Below, one piece after another: positions 6,572-12,910 of a stretch of 13,768 bases of DNA. The notes beneath the pieces are model-generated. The model had not been told where the DNA came from, made no database searches, and saw nothing but the letters and a program-made list of their open reading frames with translations. The position numbers and the translations under genes were made by a program. Each line of letters begins with the position of its first letter. Position 1 is the first letter of the stretch. Source of the stretch: Pseudomonadota bacterium (GTDB taxonomy: Bacteria; Pseudomonadota; Alphaproteobacteria; UBA828; JAPUJA01); contig JAPUJA010000108.1 in assembly GCA_027296525.1 (NCBI GenBank), forward strand, positions 1 to 13,768, written 5' to 3'.

Positions 6572-8656
6572 ATGGCGCGTGATCCTCGCTACGATATTCT
6601 TTTCGAGCCGATCAAGATCGGCCCGGTCACGTCACGAAACCGCTTCTACCAGGTGCCCCATTGCGACGCGCACGGCCACAACATGCCCTACGGCGATGCC
6701 TCCCACCGGGGCGTGAAAGCCGAGGGCGGCTGGGGGGTGATCTGCACCGAGCAGTGCTCGATCCATCCCACCTCGGATGCCGCGCCCTACGGCGAGACTC
6801 GCATCTGGGACGACGGTCACGCGAGGCAGCTCAAGCTCCTGGTCGACACCGTGCACAAGCACGGTGCGTTGGCCGGCATCGAGCTCGCCCATAATGGCTA
6901 CGCCTTCTCGAACCGCATGTCGCGCGAGATTCCATTGGCCCCCTCGTCGATCCCCGTTCATTACAACTGGGATCCCATTTCCGCACGCGAGATGGATCAC
7001 GCGGACATCAAGGAGCTGCGCCGCTGGCAGGTCGAGGCGGCCAAGCGCGCCCAAAGCGTCGGCTTCGACGTGATCTACGTCTATGCGGCGCATGGGCTCG
7101 GCATCGGTCAGTTCTTCCTCTCGCGCCACACCAACCACCGTACCGACGAATATGGCGGCTCGTTGGAGAATCGGGCACGCCTCATCGGCGAGATGCTCGA
7201 GGACACTCTCGAGGCGGTTGGCGACAAGGCGGGCGTGGTGCTCCGCTTGGCGGTCGATGAGATGATCGGCGACGAGGGCATCACTTGGCAGGAAGAGGGT
7301 CAGGCGGTTGTCGAGATGTATGCCGAGCTGCCCCATCTGTGGGACGTAAACATCAGCGACTGGAAGTGGGATTCGGGCGTCTCACGCTTCTTCGAGGAAG
7401 GCTACCAGGAGCCCTACATCGCCTTCGTCAAGCAGAAGACGACCAAGCCGGTGGTCGGCGTCGGGCGCTTCACCTCGCCCGACACCATGGTCGACCAGAT
7501 CAAGCGTGGCGTTCTCGACATCATCGGCGCGGCGCGCCCCTCGATCGCCGATCCTTTTCTGCCCAAGAAGATCGAGGAGGGACGCAACGAGGACATCCGG
7601 GAATGCATCGGCTGCAACATATGCGTCGCGTCCGAGACCATTGCGGGTCGGTTCCGCTGCACACAGAACCCGACCGCGGGCGAGGAATTCCGCCGCGGCT
7701 GGCATCCGGAGAAGATCCCCGAGAAGGGCTCCGACGACGGCGTGCTCATCATCGGGGCCGGCCCGGCGGGCTTGGAAGCGGCGCGTGCTCTGGGCCAACG
7801 GGGCTACGACGTCCACCTCGTCGAGGCCCGCTCGGAGGTGGGCGGTCGGGTGATCCGCGAATCCCAGCTACCGGGTCTCGCCAAGTGGAGCCGGGTCGCG
7901 AGCTATCGCGACATCCAGATCGGCAAGATGAAGAACGTCGAAGTTCATCTCAACACTGAGCTCACGGCGAATGACGTGCGGGAATACGGCGCCGAGGTGG
8001 TGGTCTGCGCCACGGGCTCGAACTGGCGACAGGATGGCTGCTCGCATGCGAACCAGCATGCGATTCCCGGCTCCGACAGCGAGAATGTCTTCACCCCGGA
8101 CGCCATCATGTCGGGCGCCGAGGTCAAGGGTCCGGTCGTGGTGTTCGACGACGACCATTACTACATGGCCACGGTGATTGCCGAGAAGCTCCGCAAAGAG
8201 GGTAATGAGGTGACCATCGTGACCCCCTTGATGGAGCTCGCGCGCTGGGGCGAGAACACCCTTGAGTTCGAGTTCGTCATGGAGCGTATCCACGGGCTCG
8301 ACATCGAGGTTATCACCGACCACAACATTACGAACATTGGCGGTAACGGCGTCGACATCGTTCATCTCTATGCCGATAAGGGCACGCGCACAATTCCCTG
8401 CAAGTCGACGGTTCTGGTCGGCTCGCGGCTGCCCAACGACGCGCTCTATCGGGAGCTCGCGGGCGATCCCGCGGCGCTCGAGAAGGCGGACATCAAGACA
8501 CTGGAACGGATCGGCGATTGCTTGTCACCGGGCGCGATCCAGGTTGCGACCCACAGCGGGCACAAGTTCGCCCGCGAACTCGACGCCGGCCCGCAACCCG
8601 ACGTTTCCTACAAGCTCGAGCGGATCAATCTGGAACACGAGATCGCGGTGGTGTAG
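6572..8656 (+). CDS. TMADH-family FMN/4Fe-4S amine dehydrogenase, module 1
   Basis: This 694-residue protein is colinear with trimethylamine dehydrogenase. An OYE-type FMN barrel covers about 8-340, a 4Fe-4S segment 345-363 and an FAD/ADP-type Rossmann domain 390-660 (GAGPAG 395-400). Cys31 in NRFYQVPHC matches the cysteine forming 6-S-cysteinyl-FMN, and Cys345, 348, 351 and 363 match the cluster ligands. Tyr171, His174 and Asp267 match the catalytic triad. Trp264 of the substrate bowl is kept, but TMADH Tyr60 is Gln61 and TMADH Trp355 is Glu355, so trimethylamine is an unlikely substrate. The family oxidatively dealkylates or deaminates amines and passes electrons to an ETF. The second Rossmann region (VVVFDDDHYYM) lacks a dinucleotide fingerprint, as in TMADH, where ADP binds. 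The Shine-Dalgarno AGGGAG (6558-6563) supports the start. A terminator follows. Confidence 0.92.
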   Translation: MARDPRYDILFEPIKIGPVTSRNRFYQVPHCDAHGHNMPYGDASHRGVKAEGGWGVICTEQCSIHPTSDAAPYGETRIWDDGHARQLKLLVDTVHKHGALAGIELAHNGYAFSNRMSREIPLAPSSIPVHYNWDPISAREMDHADIKELRRWQVEAAKRAQSVGFDVIYVYAAHGLGIGQFFLSRHTNHRTDEYGGSLENRARLIGEMLEDTLEAVGDKAGVVLRLAVDEMIGDEGITWQEEGQAVVEMYAELPHLWDVNISDWKWDSGVSRFFEEGYQEPYIAFVKQKTTKPVVGVGRFTSPDTMVDQIKRGVLDIIGAARPSIADPFLPKKIEEGRNEDIRECIGCNICVASETIAGRFRCTQNPTAGEEFRRGWHPEKIPEKGSDDGVLIIGAGPAGLEAARALGQRGYDVHLVEARSEVGGRVIRESQLPGLAKWSRVASYRDIQIGKMKNVEVHLNTELTANDVREYGAEVVVCATGSNWRQDGCSHANQHAIPGSDSENVFTPDAIMSGAEVKGPVVVFDDDHYYMATVIAEKLRKEGNEVTIVTPLMELARWGENTLEFEFVMERIHGLDIEVITDHNITNIGGNGVDIVHLYADKGTRTIPCKSTVLVGSRLPNDALYRELAGDPAALEKADIKTLERIGDCLSPGAIQVATHSGHKFARELDAGPQPDVSYKLERINLEHEIAVV

Positions 8657-8679
8657 ACTCCGGCCCCGAAGGGCTGAGG

Positions 8680-8710
8680 AAAGGCGCCCCGTCCGCGGCG
8701 GCGCCTTTTC
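8680..8710 (+). terminator. Intrinsic terminator after module 1 dehydrogenase
   Basis: AAAGGCGCC (8680-8688) pairs with GGCGCCTTT (8700-8708) around an 11-base loop, and the descending arm runs into TTTTCTT. It begins 24 bases after the stop of the first dehydrogenase and ends before the second cupin's Shine-Dalgarno. It should separate the transcription of modules 1 and 2, or reduce readthrough. Confidence 0.7.
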
Positions 8711-8771
8711 TTGGCAGAGGCGGAACGGCTTGTGAGCTTGGGGTGAAACGCTGAAAGATGGAGATGACGCA

Positions 8772-9194
8772 ATGACGACACAGAGCGCAGTCAAGCAAGA
8801 CGTGCAAGAGGAAAATGATTCGACCTCGCCGGTGGTTCGCTTGGAACCGAGTGGTCCGACCGGCATCGGGATGCGCCCGACGGACTATGTCACGCCCGAA
8901 ACCATTATCGAAGGCGATCCGAAAGAGGTGGGCTTCAACTTCTTCGCGAACAAAGCAGGCGATATGAGCGCGGGCGTCTGGGAGGTCTCGGCCTACAAGG
9001 AGCGCATGGAGAATTACCCGGTCGATGAGTTCTGCTATGTGCTCGAGGGCCGCCTGATCATCACGCCGGACGGCGGCCCCCCTCAGGAGTTCAAGCAGGG
9101 CGACGCCTTCGTCCTTCGGCGCGGCACGAGCGGCGTCTGGGACGTGCCCGAAACCTTCAAGAAGTACTACGTCATCGTCGAGCCCAAGGAATAG
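8772..9194 (+). CDS. Cupin_3 (DUF861) small cupin, module 2
   Basis: This 140-residue protein has a polar N-terminal extension (about residues 1-35) and then a Cupin_3 domain: AGVWEVSAYKERMENYPVDE (67-86), FCYVLEGRLIITPD (87-100), FKQGDAFVLRRGTSGVWDVP (107-126) and a final strand KKYYVIV. It fits the DUF861 consensus more closely than the module 1 cupin does; the two are paralogous in layout but clearly diverged. HxH metal ligands are not evident, so catalysis is uncertain. GGAG at 8760-8763 lies 8 bases before the ATG. It follows the intrinsic terminator of module 1, so it probably has its own promoter within 8711-8760, and the dehydrogenase of module 2 starts 144 bases downstream. A shared function with that enzyme is inferred from the repeated pairing. 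Confidence 0.85.
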   Translation: MTTQSAVKQDVQEENDSTSPVVRLEPSGPTGIGMRPTDYVTPETIIEGDPKEVGFNFFANKAGDMSAGVWEVSAYKERMENYPVDEFCYVLEGRLIITPDGGPPQEFKQGDAFVLRRGTSGVWDVPETFKKYYVIVEPKE

Positions 9195-9327
9195 AGCGCG
9201 TCATCTGTGGGCAGCGCGCGATCCGGCGCCGTTCCTTCACGGCTTTGCCCGGGCGCGACATTGCGCGCGAGCCCTATCCGATCGCGGGATCGGGTGCTAA
9301 AGCGAGGCCTCGAGAGCAAGAAAAAAT

Positions 9328-9334
9328 GGGGAGG
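9328..9334 (+). promoter_or_regulatory. Ribosome binding site deciding the module 2 dehydrogenase start
   Basis: GGGGAGG lies 4 bases before the ATG at 9339. The frame stays open upstream to an ATG at 9207, but those 44 codons do not resemble the family, whose members begin MAR-D/E-P at this ATG. This fixes the start at 9339. Confidence 0.8.
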
Positions 9335-9338
9335 TGAG

Positions 9339-11399
9339 ATGGCGCGCGAGCCACGCTACGACATTCTCTTTGAGCCCTTAAGGATCGGCCCGGTCACGGC
9401 CCGGAACCGGTTCTATCAGGTGCCTCACTGCATCGGCATGGGTCATGCCTATCCGCGATCGGCCGCGGCGCTGCGCGGCGTGAAGGCCGAGGGCGGCTGG
9501 GCCGTGGTCTGCACCGAGGAATGCGAGATTCACCCGACCGGCGACATCGCGCCCAACATCGAGCAGAGGCTGTGGGACGACGGCGACATACCGATGCACG
9601 CCGCGATGACCGACGCCGTGCACGCCCACGGCGCGCTCGCCGGCATCGAGCTCGCCCATAGCGGCCACCACGCGCCCAATCTCTACAGCCGGCTCATTCC
9701 CTTGGCCCCGTCGCACCTTCCCTATGACGGCTACGAGCCCGTCCAAGCTCGCGCCATGGACAAAGAGGACATACGGAATCTACGCCGCTGGCACCGCGAG
9801 GCGGCGCTGCGCGCAAAGAAGGCGGGCTTCGACATCGTCTATGTCTATGCCGGGCACGATCTGACGCTTCCGATGCATTTCATCTCGCGCCGCACCAACG
9901 ACCGGAGCGACGAATATGGCGGCAGTCTCGAAAACCGCGTGCGTCTCTTCCGCGAGCTCATCGAGGAAACCAAGGAGGCGATCGGCGATCGTTGCGCGAT
10001 CGCCGTGCGCTTCGCGGTCGACGAGCTCCTGGGCGCCGACGGCATCACGGCGGAAAATGAAGGCAGGGAGGTCGTCGAGATGCTCGCCGAGTTGCCGGAT
10101 CTGTGGGATGTCAACATCAGCGACTGGGCGAACGATTCGACCACCTCGCGTTTCGCGCCTGAGGGCAGCCAGGAGAAATACGTCGCCTTCGTCAAGAAGC
10201 TGACGACGAAGCCCGTGGTCGGGGTCGGGCGCTTCACCTCGCCCGATACCATGGTCGCCCAAATCAAGCGCGGCGTGCTCGACTTCATCGGCGCCGCGCG
10301 TCCCTCGATCGCCGATCCGTTCTTGCCGAAGAAGATCGAGGAGGGAAGGCCCGAGGACATCCGCGAATGCATCGGCTGCAACATCTGCGTCACGGGCGAT
10401 CTCACGATGACGCCGATCCGCTGCACCCAGAACCCGACCATGGGCGAGGAGCACCGGCGCGGCTGGCACCCCGAGGCGATCGCGCCCAAGGGATCGGAGG
10501 ACGGTGTGCTGATCGTGGGCGCGGGGCCCGCCGGGCTCGAGGCGGCGCGCGCCTTGGGCGCGCGGGGCTATGGGGTCGCCTTGGCCGAGGCGTCGGCCGA
10601 ACTCGGCGGGCGCGTCGCCCAGGAATGCCGCCTTCCCGGCCTCGCCGAATGGGCGCGCGTGGCCGACTACCGGGTCTCGCAGATCGAGAAGATGACGAAT
10701 GTCGAGGTCTACCGCGCGAGCCGGCTTTCGGTTGCGGACGTCCTCGAGTTCGCGCCCGATCGGGTGGTTCTGGCCCTGGGCGCGCGCTGGCGCCGCGACG
10801 GCATCGGGCGCCGGCATCACGAACCGATCCCGGGAAGCGAGGGCGAGAACATCTACACGCCCGACGACGCGCTCGACGGCGCGGCGCCCGCCGGGCCCGT
10901 GCTCGTCTATGACGACGACCATTACTACATGGGCGGCGTCCTGGCCGAGAAGCTCAAGGCGCAAGGGGCCGAGGTCGTGCTCGCGACCCCGGCGCCCGAC
11001 GCCTCCCACTGGACCCACAACACCATGGAGCAGAGCCGCATCCAGGCGCGCCTGCTCGAGATGGGCGTCGAGATCGTTCCGCTCCACAAGCTCGCCGCGA
11101 TCGGCCTGGGAGAAGTTGAGCTCGAATGCGTCTATACGGGTAAGCGTACGAAGCGGCCCGCGGCTTCCGTCTTTCTGGTGACGGCTCGCCTGCCCGAAGA
11201 CGCGCTTTATCACGAGCTCATGGCGGCGCCCGAGGCGCTAAGGGACGCCGGCATCGCATCGGTCGATCGGATCGGCGACTGCCTCGCGCCCGGCACCATC
11301 GCGGCCGCGGTTTATTCGGGCCATCTCTACGCCCGCGAGCTCGATGCGGGCTCGAATCTCGAGGTCCCGTTCAAGGTCGAGCGCCACGCGCTCCAATGA
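9339..11399 (+). CDS. TMADH-family FMN/4Fe-4S amine dehydrogenase, module 2
   Basis: This 686-residue paralogue of the module 1 enzyme is colinear with it and with TMADH. It keeps Cys31 (NRFYQVPHC) for covalent FMN, Tyr170, His173 and Asp266 as the catalytic triad, Trp263 of the substrate bowl, Cys344, 347, 350 and 362 for the 4Fe-4S cluster, RPSIADPFLPKK (321-332), and GAGPAG (394-399) opening the C-terminal nucleotide domain. Where TMADH has Tyr60 this enzyme has Glu61, and where TMADH has Trp355 it has Asp354, giving a more acidic pocket than module 1. I infer an amine substrate with an additional positive charge or hydrogen-bonding group. The substrate is not identified. Electrons would pass from FMN to the cluster to an ETF not encoded here. 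The next gene overlaps its end by up to 56 bases, so cotranscription is likely. Confidence 0.92.
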   Translation: MAREPRYDILFEPLRIGPVTARNRFYQVPHCIGMGHAYPRSAAALRGVKAEGGWAVVCTEECEIHPTGDIAPNIEQRLWDDGDIPMHAAMTDAVHAHGALAGIELAHSGHHAPNLYSRLIPLAPSHLPYDGYEPVQARAMDKEDIRNLRRWHREAALRAKKAGFDIVYVYAGHDLTLPMHFISRRTNDRSDEYGGSLENRVRLFRELIEETKEAIGDRCAIAVRFAVDELLGADGITAENEGREVVEMLAELPDLWDVNISDWANDSTTSRFAPEGSQEKYVAFVKKLTTKPVVGVGRFTSPDTMVAQIKRGVLDFIGAARPSIADPFLPKKIEEGRPEDIRECIGCNICVTGDLTMTPIRCTQNPTMGEEHRRGWHPEAIAPKGSEDGVLIVGAGPAGLEAARALGARGYGVALAEASAELGGRVAQECRLPGLAEWARVADYRVSQIEKMTNVEVYRASRLSVADVLEFAPDRVVLALGARWRRDGIGRRHHEPIPGSEGENIYTPDDALDGAAPAGPVLVYDDDHYYMGGVLAEKLKAQGAEVVLATPAPDASHWTHNTMEQSRIQARLLEMGVEIVPLHKLAAIGLGEVELECVYTGKRTKRPAASVFLVTARLPEDALYHELMAAPEALRDAGIASVDRIGDCLAPGTIAAAVYSGHLYARELDAGSNLEVPFKVERHALQ

Positions 11400-12276
11400 C
11401 GGTCCTGATTTGACCCGAGCCACAGGACGTTCCCTATCGAGGCGGCGTTTCGCCAGGCTTCCGAGACTGCCCCGCCGCTTCTGGGGGCTCTGGCGGCGGA
11501 CGCTTTTTGAAGCCGAGGGTATCGCCGATCGCACGACACGGGTCTTCTACCTCCAGACCCCACGTCTTTACGCCGACATACGCATATCCGCCGCGCGGCC
11601 CAGCCTCGGCCACCGGGCGAGTCTTTGCGACCTCCGGCCCGAAGAGCGGTTCCCGCTCGCACGGCAGACCGCCTTCGCGGGCTTCGCGACGGCCCGAGGG
11701 TCGCGCATCGTGTGGCGCCATCTCTTCGACTATGGGCCCTATGGCGGCATGCCGGGTGAGGGCGAGGTGGGCGAGGTGGCGTTCGCCAAGGAATCCATGG
11801 TCGAGTTCGGAGTGAACGCCGTTTACACCGAGCACTGGTGGCGGCTCGACGGCGGGAAGGGTCCTTATCTCGCCCTTCATGCGCCCGCCGAAGGAGAGTC
11901 GCCCGAGGGGATCATCGTGGTGGCGGGCGATCATTTCATCTACGCGCGAAACCGGCGCGCACGCATCCCCGGTTTCGGCAACCTTGCCGACATGCTGCGG
12001 CGCGCGCGCGACCCGCTTGCGCTTCTCGACGCCGAATTCTCCTATGGTCGCAGGAGAGGCGGGCGCGTGCCCTGGGAGGTCTTGCTTTCCACCGTTCCCA
12101 TGCGCGAGGGCCGCCGCCGCTTCGGAGCGAGCGCGTTCCGATCCCGCGCCGGACGTCCCGGCGTCGATCGCATCGCGGTTGGCGATCCGGCGGTGCAGCG
12201 TTTCACGATCGTCGACTCGACGCTGCCCGCCGATCGACTCGACGCGTTCCTGAACGCCCGCGACGCGGCGGATTGA
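11344..12276 (+). CDS. Conserved-looking protein of unknown function (possible Hri1/lipocalin-like fold)
   Basis: No enzyme motif is recognised. After an arginine-rich N-terminus (residues 1-50) the protein is beta-rich. It contains TTRVFYLQTPRLYADIRI (about 64-81), an RLPLARQTAFAGFA-like stretch, HLFDYGPYGGMPGEGEVGEV, VNAVYTEHWWRLDG and GIIVVAGDHFIYARNRR. The order of these elements recalls the two-barrel lipocalin-like yeast Hri1 family, but that resemblance is from memory and weak. The longest start is ATG 11344, inside the preceding dehydrogenase in another frame. Conserved-looking sequence begins only near residue 45, so TTG 11410 is an alternative start; neither has a good Shine-Dalgarno. 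There is no signal peptide. Its position directly after the dehydrogenase suggests a role in the same pathway, for example ligand or cofactor binding, but this is only contextual. Confidence 0.7.
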   Translation: MRARISRSRSRSSATRSNDGPDLTRATGRSLSRRRFARLPRLPRRFWGLWRRTLFEAEGIADRTTRVFYLQTPRLYADIRISAARPSLGHRASLCDLRPEERFPLARQTAFAGFATARGSRIVWRHLFDYGPYGGMPGEGEVGEVAFAKESMVEFGVNAVYTEHWWRLDGGKGPYLALHAPAEGESPEGIIVVAGDHFIYARNRRARIPGFGNLADMLRRARDPLALLDAEFSYGRRRGGRVPWEVLLSTVPMREGRRRFGASAFRSRAGRPGVDRIAVGDPAVQRFTIVDSTLPADRLDAFLNARDAAD

Positions 12277-12316
12277 GGCCATGGAAGAAGAGCAGGGAAC
12301 GACGCTGCCGCGAGAC

Positions 12317-12341
12317 GCCTGTGCGATCGCTCGCACAAGGC
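12317..12341. other. Hairpin between the unknown gene and the third TMADH-family stub
   Basis: TGTGCGA pairs with TCGCACA around the loop TCGC, and three more pairs follow after a one-base bulge. It lies 40 bases after the stop at 12276. There is no T-run on the plus strand, so a terminator role is doubtful. A regulatory or incidental hairpin is equally possible. Confidence 0.3.
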
Positions 12342-12414
12342 CTTGAGTCGGAGGGCCGAGGGCTTACACTGGCGCGGGAGAAGGGGCACTCACGAAGAGA
12401 GAAGCGGCAGGACG

Positions 12415-12588
12415 ATGGCTCGCGATCCGCGCCACGAGATTCTTTTCGAGCCGGTGAAAATCGGCCCCAAGACGGCCAAGAACCGCTTCTACCAGGTGCC
12501 CCACGGCACGGATTTGGCCACGCCATGCCCCGCGCCGACGCCGCCTTCCGGCGTGAAAGGATCGACCTCGGCAACCGTTAGCCCATGA
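12415..12588 (+). pseudogene. N-terminal remnant of a third TMADH-family gene
   Basis: ATG 12415 opens a frame whose first 31 residues (MARDPRHEILFEPVKIGPKT... through NRFYQVPHG) clearly match the N-terminus of the two intact dehydrogenases. A frameshift follows: the next family segment, GFGHAMPRADAAFR, lies in the frame one base earlier (12510-12551), and GVK reappears in the first frame. After that the family sequence (AEGGW...) is lost, and the frame stops at 12588. At most about 45 of some 690 residues remain, so no enzyme is made. The flavinylation cysteine position reads Gly31, so the parent gene may have been a non-covalent FMN paralogue. AGGA before the ATG is preserved. The stop overlaps the start of the DUF1674 gene (ATGA), so the 57-codon stub may now act as a translated leader for it. 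Confidence 0.8.
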
Positions 12589-12797
12589 AGCGCCGACAGG
12601 AAAAACCGCCGCCGCCCAAAGGCGAAACGCCCAAAGGCGAAAAGCCCAAAGGCGAAACGCCCAAGAAGGGCGAGCCGCGCGCCCCGGACCCGCGCGCCCC
12701 GGACCCGCGCGCCTCGGACGAGGTGGGCGGGCCCAAGGGCCCCGAGCCCACCCGCTATGGCGACTGGGAACGGGGCGGGCGCGCCGTCGATTTCTGA
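12585..12797 (+). CDS. DUF1674 / SDHAF4-like protein
   Basis: The last 25 residues, EVGGPKGPEPTRYGDWERGG followed by RAVDF, are the hallmark of DUF1674, the family of mitochondrial SDHAF4, which assists maturation of the flavinated succinate dehydrogenase subunit. A bacterial role in SDH assembly is plausible but inferred. The protein is 70 residues, with a Lys/Pro-rich first half made of repeated units: about three copies of PKGE(T/K) and three of PRA(P/S)D. No Shine-Dalgarno is visible; the ATG overlaps the stop of the TMADH-family stub (ATGA), so translation may depend on coupling. I recall this gene lying close to rsmB in many alphaproteobacteria; here about 6.8 kb of amine-dehydrogenase genes separate the two. 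Confidence 0.85.
   Translation: MKRRQEKPPPPKGETPKGEKPKGETPKKGEPRAPDPRAPDPRASDEVGGPKGPEPTRYGDWERGGRAVDF
12615..12719 (+). repeat. Two 15-bp codon-phase tandem repeats inside the DUF1674 gene
   Basis: Units of 15 bases beginning CCCAAAGGCGAAA occur at 12615, 12630 and 12645, with a degenerate fourth at 12660. A second array of CCGCGCGCC(C/T)(C)GGAC units occurs at 12675, 12690 and 12705. Both keep the reading frame and expand the linker before the conserved C-terminal motif. Slippage or unequal recombination is the likely origin. Confidence 0.85.
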
Positions 12798-12910
12798 CGA
12801 AGGCGATCGGGACCGGAGATCGTCCGGGGGCTTGTGCGCCGCGCGCTGGCGTGGCTTTGTTGCGCGCGTTAGTGTTCTTGCCGCCAAATCGTAAAGAGGG
12901 ATGTTTCGTG

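Noticed and set aside
9268..9300. CCGATC...GATCGG hairpin upstream of the module 2 dehydrogenase
   Set aside because: It is only 6 bp, without a T-run or repeats; it is likely to arise by chance at this GC content.
9207..9338. 44-codon N-terminal extension of the module 2 dehydrogenase from ATG 9207
   Set aside because: A strong GGGGAGG site precedes ATG 9339, where the family's MAR-D/E-P start lies; the extension has no similarity to the paralogue.
9780..11213. Minus-strand open frame of over 470 codons within the module 2 dehydrogenase
   Set aside because: It lies antisense to a fully conserved dehydrogenase and shows no recognisable motif.
11434..12336. Minus-strand open frame of 300 codons opposite the unknown gene at 11344-12276
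   Set aside because: Both strands are open, but the plus strand shows ordered beta-strand motifs and follows the dehydrogenase in the same direction; the minus translation has no motif.
12615..12719. Short direct repeats considered as a CRISPR-like array
   Set aside because: Units are contiguous 15-mers without spacers, in codon phase inside a gene.
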